Positions 1 through 11,468 of a stretch of DNA of 64,000 bases are shown in pieces. Location: positions 36,784,501-36,848,500 of the forward strand of contig CP142461.1 of the NCBI GenBank assembly GCA_038049695.1. The letters run 5' to 3'. Origin of the DNA: Cinnamomum chago. Its lineage: Eukaryota; Streptophyta; Magnoliopsida; Laurales; Lauraceae. Position 1 is the stretch's first letter, and every line of letters begins with the position of its first letter. The notes beneath the pieces are model-generated. The model did no database searches and was not told the DNA's origin. It saw only the letters and a program-made list of their open reading frames with translations. A program made the translations under genes and the position numbers.

Positions 1-352
1 GACAGCTATTGTGCTGAAAGACATCAAGCTAACAAGATTTATATTTATTGTGTTGAGTTATAAAATAATTTAATCACACCTTTTTATGTCCAAGCATAGC
101 TCAAAATATAATGCAATATGCTGAGTACCACGTATTCGAGAGACTTAGTTCATACAGTCTTCATTGAAAGATTAAAGGGAAATATGTCGTATTTGGCAAC
201 AATATGAAGTTAAAAAGTACTCGACAAAAAGAAAAATATTGAAGTTAATGCTCATTAATCAAAAAGCGAGTTTTACAGAGCTACTCATGTGCTTGTGCAT
301 TAATTTAAAAGTTATGAAATTCTACCGATTCTTATTTAAATTGTCTCTACAG

Positions 353-1320
353 GAGATCAATTACAACTTACTTTGAAAAATAATGAAATTGAAATATTTG
401 GAGAGAGCTTAAGAAAAGGTCAAGTATTTTCAATCGGCAATGTTGCTCCAGGTACATACCGAATAGTGCCCAATGAGTACCAGTAGTTTCCAAAGAAGAA
501 TTCAACAATAAAGAAGATAAGTGATAAATGAGATGAGATGGCAAATGACAAATACTACTTCAAGCGTTTGGACCAACATCCGTTATCAACTGTATCAAAT
601 ATGTTATAGGTATTAATCTCGATGCATGTTGTTGCCCTTAAATATTTTATGATTTTAATAACATTCATTAATCTTAAATTCTTAATGTGCTTAATTGCAT
701 AATTTATGAGTTTAGTGAACAATTTTGATGCAAATGTTATTGGAATAGTCACTGATGTTGGAAGAGTTTCGAGGGTACGAAAAAAGGGTTGGACAACATT
801 CGCAAAACATGGATATTATTATGTTTGATGCAAGGTGCACATAAGTTAATTATCTCAATCATTATATTCTATATTATAATATATTCTTAATTCTGAACAT
901 CTAAAGTCTCATTTAATTTATGACATACAATGAAAATATTATTTCTTTAATATTATGGGGAGGCACTATAACAGCACATAAAGAACAGTTGTCACGCTTA
1001 TAAAATGTCTTTATTTATCTAATAATTTCCTAGGTATGTTGAAAATGAATCAAAATGCATGAATATCATTCAACGAGTGAAAGGCCAAACGTCACCAGAT
1101 GAAAGGCAAATGACTATAGTGGAGTGCTTGGACAAGAAAATATTAAATCCTTTTTTATAGTATGCCTATGCTTTATTCATTTAACTGAATTTTTTTAGGA
1201 TATTATATTTACAATAAAAGCAACCATATTTACAATGGAAATTGATCAAACAATCTGGTACAAAGCATGTAATAGATATGGTAAAAAGTATAATTAATAA
1301 TTCGGAAGACTTGCTAATTA
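353..1320 (+). pseudogene. Decayed RPA1-like (replication protein A large subunit) exons, Helitron-type
   Basis: Several short coding islands resemble successive OB-fold regions of plant RPA70/Helitron RPA proteins. After a splice acceptor at 351-352, about 353-486 reads with the RPA signature '..IEIFGESLRKGQVFSIGN..YRIVPNEY' and then meets a stop. About 730-820 contains 'VIGIVTDVGRVSRVRKKG', and about 1200-1290 contains 'FTIKATIF..WYKACN'. The islands are separated by AT-rich intron-like sequence and are out of frame with one another, so no intact product is made. Plant Helitrons often carry RPA1-like genes, and a second, different part of such a gene lies at 19.9-20.6 kb. No Helitron helicase is visible here. 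It may also be an ordinary RPA1 pseudogene, and the element may start left of the window. Confidence 0.5.
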
Positions 1321-1419
1321 ATTATGCAGCATCTCAAACCCAAGAACTCATCCAAGGTAATTTGGCATTACTAATAGTAGAATTTGTGATAATAATTTGA
1401 CGACATTTGAAAACTTCCC

Positions 1420-3290
1420 AATTCTTGTCATCAAACAAACCCTTGGGAATGTGATACCTATGAAACGATTGGTCCCTCAAAGGTTTAGTTTTAAGAATAT
1501 TTACAGACTACCTGATTGATGCCAGTTCTCTTCACCCTTTTTTTTTTTAAGTGGAACGGCCAAATGCAAGTTAATGAGGTCCACTCCATGGTGGTAAGTC
1601 CAAGGCTTGGTTGCATGTTTCTGAAGCATAGAGGAACATAGGCCCACCAACGGTCAATAGGTGGGCCCCCTCACTAGACCTTCCCCCTAGGTTAGTAGCT
1701 CTGCATGTCACCCAATGGCCTAGGGATCAATTCCTAGGTTATGCCACACTTTCCACTTGTGTGGGCTTTCTTGTATCCCATCCCCCTTGGTCTCAATTTG
1801 GGTTGTATGCCTAATTTTTTATCGGGACCCCAACCAAGGAGCCCGCACATGCGGTAAAAGAAGCCCGCACACAGGAATGGTGGCATATCTAGTGTTCAAA
1901 CTCTGGAGAATTAGGTGAGAACTGTCACTCCTTACTACTTGGGTAAAGAGCTGTTTTCAATTATATTGATGGCCCAAAAGTACTTAAACAAGCTGGGCCT
2001 GAACCTTCTTTCTATACCTTAAGCGCTGCCCTGCCCAACATACTGAGAGGCCTGACTTTTGTATGCTTGGACTCTATTCATGTCTAATCATTAGCGAGCA
2101 ACTGAATGGCATGGGCTTGCATAAACTTTAGCCCAAACCAACCTGGTCCATTAGCACCTCCAATACCTTGGTTTTTTAGGATTAGTTCTTATTTCCTTTA
2201 AAGGGAGGGCTTAATGGTAGTTGATTAAACTAAATCCCAAAGGTCCAGCAGTTCATGAGATAGCTGGAGACATCCATGGATGCACCCACAACCAGAAACA
2301 TCCAAGGAAGCCACCCCATTTTCAAGTCCATCCAACTCATTATGACTACAAAATCTTCAACAAATCTTCAACAAATCCTCTCTCTCTCTCTCTCTCAAGA
2401 TGGGATTTAATTTTCTTAATAGACATCTTTCCTTGCTACAGAAACTTATTATGGGAAGTAATTTGTGCTTTTTCTGAATTAAGGGCCCCATTCTACATTG
2501 TGTATAGCCAAAACTAATATTAATCATATAATTGTAGTGGTGCACTCCATTGAATTATTTGTTTACCATTTTCTTTCAATATTTGTGTTATTCCCTATCA
2601 ATGGTAGAACCCATAATTTTGATGGTCTACCATTTTCTTTTAAATCATTCCGATGCAGATACTACAGTTTGGATGGTCTAGATTGGTCCACATAGAACTT
2701 AAGTAAATTGAAATACACAAGTAAACTAGTTTGTAATTACCAAATCACCCTTGTTTTTGGACAAGCAGAAAGGGTAGAGAATACGGTTCAAATTTGTATT
2801 ATGATCATCTTACGACTTGAATCCCCAACCAATTTCTTCCACACCCAAACAATCCCTTAGACGGTGTATCAGATTACATCTGGAGCCTATTTGTATGGGT
2901 GGAATAGATAGAAACTGAACATAGGAATTTTAAGTCAAATGAGCTCCACTGATGGATACCCAAAAGGGTAAGGGGTGAAATATATAAGGTATCGAAGTAG
3001 GTGAGATCTCATCTTTTCTAGAATTTGAATTAGTTGAGTGATGGAAGGTGTTCATTTCTCATCTTAGTTGATTCAATTACGGAGAGGTTATTTCATAGTC
3101 ATTTTTTAATTTCACATTTGATTCTTCATTTTTAACCACTAATAAAAGTATTTATCCGTTTATGATAGATACTTGAATATTTAGTGTATATAAAAAGTCA
3201 TCAATCAGTGCAATCCCACTGAAGCAGGGCCTGGAATATATGGAGTATAATATTCAAAAGATGCAAAAACCGAATTGACACTCCACACTT
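1420..3290. other. No gene seen; AT-rich intergenic DNA
   Basis: The only open frames here are short and lack protein features. 1540-1960 is a relatively GC-rich patch with repeated 'cccgcacatg/cccgcacac' words, resembling the patch near 21570-21640. A short (CT)n run lies at 2379-2397. Nothing here supports a coding or RNA gene. Confidence 0.4.
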
Positions 3291-3299
3291 GCAGGCCTC

Positions 3300-4860
3300 C
3301 TTGGTGGCAAATATTTTTTTACAGAAATATGCTTTGTATGGAATTCCTCGTAGTAATGTAGTGACCGTCTCTTGAAAAGTCTGAATTTCCTATTTAATTG
3401 AGTTTAAATTGTGAGAATCTGCTGAGCTAGCCATGTGGAAAAGCACTTTTAGCTATCAAAAATGTAGATTTCAGAATACCACTTTACCTTGAGCATTTTG
3501 GGATTTTACTTTAGAAGACAAGCAAGTGCCATTCTCTGAACACTCTAAACAATATACCTCCAAATATTTGCAACAAAAACACGGCCTTCAGCCTTCAAAA
3601 TTCTCAAGAATTTTAGCATTTTGAGTGTTGAATGAATTTTAACTATAGAGGAAATTATATTTAAACTCAGCCAAGTGGCAGCTGAATTTTTATTGCTGAG
3701 AAGTTTGATTTGATAATTTAATCTTTCACAAACAATTAATACCACATGAAAGAACTCAGAAAGAGACTGCTTCTCGAAGCAAATTTCCACTTGCCAGACT
3801 CACCACAACCACAAATATAAAAGGCGTCTAGAGAGCCTTGTCACGTGCCAAGACCACCAACACAACCCACAAGACAAAAGAAAAGGACCCATTTGGATTT
3901 AAGTAAGAGACTCACAGTACTGTGTAAGACCCTATCTGCACCCCAGGAGTCAAGATCCTAACCAGGAAAAGGACATCTTCTCGAAGACCTGCCATGTGTC
4001 TGTTTAGTGTGGAGCCTAATTTCATCCGGTCAGACTTTTAACCCAGGTCCATTGTCGTAATATTACCCTGGGCTATTATGTGATTCTAGCATAGCCACCA
4101 GAGCTATTGTATCTTGTATTCTTGTCTTCTGCCTTTGGACATAGTGAAATTTGTGTGATCCGTAAATATATCTCAAGTTAGAGGGAATTATGAAAATCCA
4201 TATCTTCTTTATGCGGTTTGATTACGACTTTGTTCTTTATTTCCTAACAATGTCAACAATCCCTTTTCGCCTAGAAGAAAGCTCCTCGCACATCCTTTGC
4301 TACTCCATCACATGCAAATTGACACTCAAAAGGGCCTGAGCATTGCCCGTTTGGCACTTTACTGGAATTGTAAAAGTCAAGTAAAGCCTTAATTTTTCAA
4401 ACAAGAAGTTATATAAAAAGCATTTTAATTCAAAATTCCCTCCATCTTTTTAAAAAGAAGTAAGAAAGCAACATCCTTTCTCCACTAAAAGACAAAAAAC
4501 TCCACTCTTCTATAAAAAAAGTAAAAAAATATTCCATACCAAACAACTAAAAATAAAATTACATCATAACCCACTCATATTTTATTTTCTCTTGATTTAA
4601 TGCTTTACTTCACTTCATTTCACTTGAGTTTAAAAGTAAAATTACCAAACGAGCTTGTTACACAGAGCTTCTATCTTGTGTATTGCTCGACCCTTGCAAA
4701 ATGCTCTTTTTGCATGGCCTTTAGGTCTGCATTTTGGTGGGCTCCACACTTTCTTGAAAGCTTTGGTGGGGAAGGTCAAATGATAAGAAAGTCTCATTAT
4801 ATGAAGTCTTTTGGCCTTGTCTTTCTTGGCCATGGAGAGTAGTTGTGTTATATATATATA
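3300..4860. repeat. Dispersed repeat R1, copy a
   Basis: About 1.5 kb similar to 6225-7143 plus 16448-16684 and to 21004-22495. Shared landmarks are 'gactgcttctcgaagcaaat' (about 3761), 'gagccttgtcacgtgccaag', 'aaggacatcttctcgaag', and further right 'ctagaagaaagctc' and 'tttggtgggctccacactt' (about 4735-4755). The copy ends near a (TA)n run at 4848-4867. No protein of its own is visible. It is most likely an old nonautonomous DNA transposon or a fragment of one. Its main value is as an empty-site reference for the insertions found in the other copies. Confidence 0.6.
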
Positions 4861-4869
4861 TATATATGA

Positions 4870-5243
4870 ACAAGGCTCTCATAAGCTCAAGCCTAGGAAA
4901 GAATTTCCGTAAGCTCATGCTTGTAAGGCCAACCTTTGGTCCATCCAAATGGACCAAACACATGATCCCTCTAAATTGCACATGTCCACCAACTTTTGGT
5001 CAGATCAGAATTTATCGGACCGTTTGATCAACTATGTATCAATCCAAATAGACTATTGACTATTAAACTTTTAGGCTCATATGAAGATGATAGAAATTAC
5101 GGTTGGAGCTGATTTTTTGCAGAGAGAAATATCCCAGGGAGTCCTTAAAATCCCCCTCACCCCATCCCTATGTGAGTCCCTAGGTGGGCCCCACCACACA
5201 CTTGAGCTTACCTTATTTTAAACTTGAGCTTAGGAGAGCTGGC

Positions 5244-5299
<56 letters not shown>

Positions 5300-6220
5300 C
5301 TTAACCATTTGTGGGCCACCAATTGACAGTTTTGGGTCTTGGACCATGTCCTCTCCAGATTCCAGGGTTTTGGAGATCCTATATTATATCATCCTTACAT
5401 GGATGTACTCGTGGCTAACGCAGCTGGCTGAGGTGTGGGGGCTTCTCATCGGCTCACCTAAGTTTGGGATTGTGTTTCGCGTCATTGGTTGGACTTGGGC
5501 TTTACTTTCTGCCCGGCCCGTCGTTAAACGGGTTTGTTCTAAGTCTTTTTACTCGAGCTCAACTAGGCTCGACACGTTTAGCCCAATGGCATGCCGCTTG
5601 GCTTTGGCTTGACTTTCAAGTTTAAGAATCCATACATGAATATTAGAATGAATAGATGGGCTATTGATGATGAACTTTATATTTAGCCATGATCCTAATC
5701 TTAGTTCTTAGCTATCATGACTATATCCTGGAGTCAAACCTCAATCTCACACCACCGGCCAAAAATTGATCCGTGATCATCTCACTCGAAGTGCCACTCC
5801 CAAAACAGTAATCCAATCTAGCAAAAAGAGGAAAAAAATGAATGAAAAAAAATTGTCTTGTTTGAAAATTCTGACATATTTGAAGCATTGCTGTTTAAAT
5901 TAAACTCTTTACAAGTAAACTGTTTGATGCGTCTAAATTCAATTAAAAAAATGTAAAATAAAATAAAATGTTATCATATAATAAGAGTAGTAAAAACAAA
6001 TTTATTATATAATAGCCAATAAGAATGATATGGGAAAACTTGTAAAATGAAATTTTTCAAAAGTTACTTGTTTGCTTTAGACATTAATGTTTATTTGAAA
6101 AAAGTTATCTTTTACTGTTTGAAAAGATTATCTTCTTTTTAAAGGAAATATATGTCTTAACGGCCAGTTTCTTTGGAGGCATATCTAACAAGAATTTAGA
6201 GTATTGAGAATTTCTAACAT
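4870..6220. other. No gene seen; AT-rich DNA with a CT/TA microsatellite
   Basis: A compound (CT)n(TA)n(T)n microsatellite lies at about 5243-5300. It is followed by a patch (about 5300-5350) that recurs at 30045-30085 beside another (TA)n run. The 142-codon open frame over the microsatellite is composition-driven and has no recognisable domain. The rest is AT-rich with no coding signal. Confidence 0.45.
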
Positions 6221-6224
6221 TGAT

Positions 6225-7143
6225 GTAAACGTTGGCACCTTTATTAGTTAAAGTATTGTATTTCATTGCTGGAATTTTAAATACCTATCCATCGGAAAAG
6301 TCATATTTAGGGCCTACTTGGTTGCAATCATTTTTTTTATAGGGATTCACTTTGTTTGGAATTATTTACAGCAATGCAATGGTTGTCTCTTCGAAGTCTA
6401 AACTCTCTATTTAATTAGGTTTAAATGGTGAGTTTTTGCTGAGCTGACCATGTGAGAAAATTACTTTTGGGTATCAAAATATTAGATTTCATTATGCATT
6501 TTGGGATTGTACTGAGGGACAAGCATTTGGAATTCTCTAAATACTCTAAACAACCTATCTCTAAATGCTTGCAATGAGAAAAGGCCTTTAACCTTTTAAA
6601 ATTCTCATAATTTTAGCATTTTGAATGTTGGATTGGCTATAAGCATTTGAAATTCCACTTAAAAAATAATATTAGATAATTTCAAATTCCCATATAGTGA
6701 CTATGAGAATTTACATGAACATTTCAAAACAGTGTAAATCACACAACCTAGAGTTGGTTGAATGAATTTTAACGCTAGAAGGCCTTACTATCTTTGAACT
6801 CAGCCAAATGGCAGCTGAGTTTTTATTGGTGTATTTGATAATTCAATCTTTCACAAAACAATTAGTACCACTCAGAAAGAGACTGCTTCTCGAAGCAAAT
6901 TTCACTTTCCAGATTCACTAACCACAACCACAAATAGAAAAAGGCTTCTAGAGAGCCTTATCACGTGCCAAGACCGGCAGCACAACCACAAGACAAAAGA
7001 AAAGGACCCTTTTTGGCTTTGAGTAAAACTAGAAGTAAGAACTGTCTCAATAAGACTCGACCTGCCCCTCAAAAACCTAACCAAGAAATGGACGTCTTCT
7101 TTAAAAAATTCAAACAAAGAAAGAGAAGGGCATCTTCCAGAAG
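6225..7143. repeat. Dispersed repeat R1, copy b (left part, interrupted by the MULE)
   Basis: Matches copies a and c: 'gatgtaaacgttggcacc', 'ttagggcctacttgg', 'gactgcttctcgaagcaaat', 'cacaagacaaaagaaaagga'. It breaks off at the MULE TSD (7135-7143) and resumes at 16448. The uninterrupted copy c (about 22098-22155) shows the arrangement without the insertion: 'ggacatcttctgcaag' runs directly into the sequence that continues on the MULE's right side. This fixes the MULE boundaries independently of its own termini. Confidence 0.65.
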
Positions 7144-7629
7144 GATGATTCTACACGCACCCACAAGCATTGTTGTACACACCTACATTTTAATTTTTTT
7201 TAATTACCAAAATGCCCTCGGTGAAATAACGAAATCACTTTTCACCATCAACCTCTTCCCTCTTCCTTTAGGTTCTCCTGCAGCGTTTCTGGCCCTCCTC
7301 TCTACTCATCTCCTCTTCTTCTTCTTCTTCTTCTTCTTATTCTTCATTATCTCTTTTAACCACTGTTTCTACACTGTTCATCTGCACTCATTCATCCTCA
7401 TTAATCTTCATCTCCTTCCTCATCATCCTCTCCAACTCTTAAAAAGTATCATCAAGTCTCATCCATTTATTTAAAGATATTGGAGGTATTCATCTCCCTG
7501 CACCATATTGTCTATTGGAAGTAGGCATTTTCAAAATGGACAAGCAACTTACGATCTACGAAGAGGATGTACATCTTGACTTTGTTTCCAGCAGTTTAAT
7601 TAATATTCACGCATCGTGCTCGGTATTCC

Positions 7630-7770
7630 AGAGCTGTGCAAATGAATACTACACGACAGAATACCATCAAACATATTAAATTTGTAAAAAATAATTATGC
7701 CGTGTAAAAATTTATTGCACGGCATAAGTATGCCATGCAAAAAAAAATTGCACAGCAATAACAAACCGAG
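7630..7770. repeat. MULE subterminal palindromic repeats, block 1
   Basis: Degenerate units built on TGCACGGCATA-n-TATGCCGTGCA, for example 'tgcacggcataagtatgcca' at about 7716-7735. Each unit is an imperfect palindrome separated by A/T-rich spacers. The block lies just upstream of the transposase coding region. Equivalent blocks occur at 11038-11240 and 15776-16058, and nowhere outside the MULE in this window. Inferred role: transposase-binding or shared promoter/terminator sites. Confidence 0.6.
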
Positions 7771-7835
7771 CATATTTCACAAGTATGACATTTAGTCTCC
7801 TGCATTGATGTAATAACATTTAGCAATCATATTTT

Positions 7836-10170
7836 TTGGAGATTCAGTCAACCGGTGCCAGTGAGTGCTCTTTGGATTTTACTAATGTTTTCACTACTGA
7901 CACGATATTCAGAAGCCGAGAGAACCTAATCCAATGGACAAGGGAAGTCGGAAAGAAACATGGCTTGGTAATTGTAATCAAAACTTCAAATGCTGGTGAA
8001 GATGGTAGGAAGCCGAGAATAATTTTATCTTGTGAGAAAAACGGAAGTTATAAGGGTCCATCGAAGGTCTCCCAAAAGAGAAACCCTAATAAGGCAACGG
8101 GAACGAAGAAGTGTAGTTGCCTTTTTGCTTTGAAGGGCCGAAAGTTGGCAAATGAAGATGATTGGATGTTAACAGTGGTTTGTGAAGTGCACAATCATCC
8201 AAACGCACAACATCTCGAGGGGCACTCGTTTGCTGGGAGGCTTTCTGGGGAAGAAATCAATGTTTTGATTGATATGTCGAAGAGTATGGTGAAGCCGAGG
8301 AACATCATTCGAACGTTGCAGGAAAGGGACGTGTACAACACCACTACGATGAAGAGTATCTACAATGCTCGTCAGAAGTGGAGGGTGACTGAGTTGGCCG
8401 ATCGATCACAGATACAGTAACTCATGATGCATTTGGAGCAGAACAACTACATTGAGTATCACACTAGCAACACGCTACAGATGCTATGCTGGACCTATTC
8501 TGGGCACATCCATCATCTATTCAATTGTTACGTGCATTTTCAGAAGTTTTGATAATGGATTCTACGTACAAGATTAATAGATTTCGACTTCCGTTACTTG
8601 AGATTGTTGGTGTCACATCTACTTAACTGACTTTCTTCGTTGCTTTTGTGTACCTTCAATCAGAGAGGGAGGCCAAATATAGATGGGCTTTGGAGAGGCT
8701 TAAGGGATTAATGGATGGATGCATTATGCCCTGTATGATTGTCACCGACAGAGAGTTAGCACTGATCAATGCAATAAACATTGTTTTTCCAAATGCAGCA
8801 AACTTATTATACAGGTGACATATTTCTAGGAACATCTTGGCAAATTGTACGAAGTATTTTGAGACTAACGACAGATGTGATGCATTTATATCTTGTTAGA
8901 ACATGTTGGTAGTCTCTCCCACTGAAAATGACTATATTCAACTTCTTAGTTCATTAGAATGGAATTTCGGTGGGTATCCACACGCTGTTGATTATGTGAA
9001 GAACTCGTGGTTGAATAACCACAAGGAACAATTTGTGGCTGCTTGGACGGATCAGCATAAGCACTTTGGGAACGTGATTACGAACAGGGCTGAGAGCGCA
9101 CATGCAAAATTGAAGAGACACTTTCGCACATCGAACTGTAACTTTGATGCATCCTGGCAGGTTATCCATGCATTGCTTGAGTTGCGTTTTACGGAGATGA
9201 AGTGTCACACCCCACCCTTCACGCATGCATGATATTGTCCGCTTTGGCCCACGGGCCTCATGGTTTTGCTTCTGATGGGCCTCAACCCATCAAAAGGCCT
9301 CATGCAAGGTAAGGGTGTAAGTTCTATATATAACCCCATTCACTTTCCTCTCTATAGTCGATGTGGGACTCCAGGGCGTCACATTCCACCCCTGTTAGGG
9401 CTGCACGTCTTTGTGCAGTAGCCTGCCAGTCCATGTAGCCTGCTAGCCCTCTTGGCCCGCCCACATGGAGACCCGCCCACTTGCACCAGGCCACAGTAGG
9501 GGACCCACACTTGAACTAGTTGAGAGTCGGCTCTGATACCATTTGTCACACCCCACCCTTCACGCATGCATGATATTGTCTGCTTTGGCCCACGGGCCTC
9601 ACGGTTTTGCTTCTGATGGGCCTCAACCCATCAAAAGGCCTCATGCAAGGTAAATGTGTAATTAGTTCTACATATAACCCCATTCACTTTTCTCTCTATA
9701 GTCGATGTGGGACTCCGGGGGTCACATAAAGGCTTCTTTTGATAAGAGCATGAACACCGTGCAACATAAGTTCAAACCGGCACTATTTCGTGAGTTGAGA
9801 GGATTTATATCAAGGAATGTTATTGATATAGTTCTGAATGAGTCAATAAGAGCTGATTATATTGGTCCAGATTCGGCGGCATGTGGGTGCGTAATTCGAC
9901 GGACCCATGGGTTATCATGTGCATATGAAATTGCCAAATACATAAGGGAAGGCACTCAAATACCACTGAGTTATGTCCATCAGTACTGGAGGAAGCTCAA
10001 TTTAGACTCTACTAAGGTGAATGAAGCCCCTGAGTTGACCACAACTTTCGAGTTTGAGTTGATCAATCGGAAATTTCAGAGTACCGATGAGGCTAGTAAA
10101 ATACAAATATTAAAAAAACTCAGAGAATTGGGGAATACTCGGGGTCGTTCATCCTTGGAAAAGAAAAAAG
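7836..10170 (+). pseudogene. MULE transposase (FAR1/MURA-type), broken
   Basis: The first segment (7836-8420) is a FAR1-like DNA-binding region with a C/H pattern around 'CSCLFALKG' and 'VVCEVHNHPNAQ'. It begins without a preceding ATG, so an upstream exon is likely. The catalytic core follows in pieces. The first Asp is in 'LIMDSTYKINRFRLPLLEI' (about 8550-8605), the second in 'CMIVTDRELALINA' (about 8735-8775), and the Glu in 'NRAESAHAKLKRHF' (about 9082-9125). After the TRIM insertion (9203-9726) the C-terminal part resumes at 'KASFDKSMNTV' and ends in a SWIM-type zinc finger 'CGCVIRRTHGLSCAYEIA' (about 9877-9935). Disablements include stops after 8418, near 8620 and at 8817 (TGG to TGA before 'HISRNIL'), plus frameshifts. 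Family: DDE transposase of Mutator-like elements. Confidence 0.85.
9203..9726 (-). mobile_element. TRIM (terminal-repeat retrotransposon in miniature), complete
   Basis: Two nearly identical terminal repeats, 9203-9383 (181 bp) and 9544-9726 (183 bp), each run from TGTCACACCC to ..GTCACA. Read on the minus strand, the primer-binding site TGGTATCAGAGCC (tRNA-Met type; + coordinates 9529-9541) sits 2 nt from one LTR. A purine tract AGGGGTGGAA (about 9384-9393) abuts the other. The internal region is only 160 bp and encodes nothing, so movement needs proteins from another element. The target is the MULE transposase frame: 'FTEMK' before and 'KASFDKS' after. The 5-bp TSD is tgaag (9198-9202) / taaag (9727-9731), with one mismatch. 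Confidence 0.88.
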
Positions 10171-10893
10171 TTGGATCGGTCTACGCGTCGGGAGCCATCT
10201 GCTTTCGAGTATGCACTCTCGATCGAAGATAGCATTCCAGCTAGATCCAACAGTCTAGATGTAACGAAGAAGAAGGAGAAACTGAGTGTCCGCCGCACTC
10301 GATCATGCACGTTACAACATTTGCTTCCTAAGTCTTTAGGACCCTATATTGAGACTGTTAAGGATGTTGAAGCCGATGGTAACTATGGATTCAGAGCCAT
10401 AGTTGGTCTTCTGGGCATGGGCGATGATAGTTGGATGCATGTTAGACTGAATTTGAGCAATGAACTGCAGAGATATCAAAATTATTATTCATTGGTATAT
10501 GGAGGAGAGGATAGGGTTGGGTAGCTGTATTATGCCCGGGCGTACTATGATTGCAATCCTTCATATGATCATTGGATGACAATGCCAGACATTGCCCACC
10601 TGATATCTTCATATTATGACGTTGTATTGGTCCACCTTTCCGTGCAACAGTGCCTTACTTTCATGCCTTTGAGATCATCTCTGATTCCGCCTTGTTCTCG
10701 TAAAGTTATCGTGATTGGCTTTGTCAATGGAAACCATTTTGTGCAGGTCTTCATGACACCCAGGGCTCATATGCCTCCCATTGCTACAAATTGGCATAGA
10801 CACCATTACCCTAATGCAGATGGATGGCAACTACCATATGCTCAGAGCATCAAGCGATTTAGAGAAATAATTGGAGACAGTGTCGGAACATAG
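10171..10893 (+). pseudogene. OTU cysteine-protease-like domain of the MULE, catalytic Cys replaced by Tyr
   Basis: Continues the transposase protein after a frameshift near 10150-10171; 'GSTKRDPSAFE'-like sequence appears as 'RSTRREPSAFEYA'. The OTU core begins 'VKDVEADGNYGFRAIVGLLG' (about 10354-10413). OTU proteases have DGNC(L/G)FRA here, with Cys as the nucleophile; this copy has Tyr, explained by one G-to-A change. The C-terminal His region 'VIGFVNGNHFVQVF' (about 10711-10752) is retained. One in-frame TAG lies at 10522-10524; otherwise the frame runs to 10893. OTU-like domains fused behind MULE transposases are known from plants. As read, the domain cannot be a working cysteine protease. 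Confidence 0.8.
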
Positions 10894-11037
10894 GAGTCGG
10901 TTAATCTTGACAGCGATTAAATTTTTGTACTCTCAACTTGATGTAAACAAATTTAATACTTGTTGTTGAAATGAAAGCAATCTTTTATTGGATAAATGTT
11001 GTGTGTTTATTTTTTTAAGACCCCTGCTCGGTTGAAT

Positions 11038-11240
11038 TCTGTACGGCAAACATGAACCAATCAAAATGTATTGCACGGCACAGGTGTACCGTGCAAAATA
11101 ATTCTGCACAGCCAACAGTTGCCGAGCATTATGGATTTGCTCAGCACCCGTTGGCCATGCAGAATGTATATGCATGGTACTTGTTGGCCGAGCAGAGTGA
11201 ATATGTGCGGAATGTTTTGGCCATGCAGTGCCGTGTTATT
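11038..11240. repeat. MULE palindromic repeats, block 2
   Basis: Tandem-like degenerate units ('tgcacggcacaggtgtaccg', 'tgcacagccaacagttgccg', 'gttggccatgcagaatg') with a spacing of about 27-30 bp. The block lies between the 3' end of the + strand OTU ORF and the 3' end of the - strand PMD gene, which converge here. The short open frames across it in several frames are by-products of the repeat. Confidence 0.6.
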
Positions 11241-11468
11241 GGACATGTCTCCCATTTTGAAAGAACTGTTAGCTGCTCATTAAAAAAATAAAGATATCAA
11301 CCATTTCATATAAGAAGTTAAAAAACATAAAAGTTCAATAATTGACATATTAAAGTTTGTACTACATAGGAGTTCTTGGAATACACATGAACAAGAAAAA
11401 ATGAAATCCCTTCATGAAATTTCTTATACATCTCATCAAAAATTTAGTGTGACAAAGTCCTCCTATCA

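Noticed and set aside
2221..2517. 98-codon frame and an overlapping complement frame
   Set aside because: Crosses a (CT)n run; no domain, no codon bias, no conserved motif.
5184..5612. 142-codon frame starting MGPTTHLSLPY
   Set aside because: Runs through (CT)n/(TA)n microsatellite encoding Ser-Leu and Tyr-Ile repeats; not a credible protein.
6965..7474. 169-codon frame spanning R1 and the MULE left end
   Set aside because: It crosses the proven insertion boundary at 7143/7144 and includes a CTT microsatellite, so it cannot be an ancestral gene.
11038..11240. Repeat-spacer look of the TGCACGGC blocks suggesting a CRISPR array
   Set aside because: Units are degenerate palindromes with A/T spacers in a plant MULE. 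There are no unique fixed-length spacers and no cas genes.
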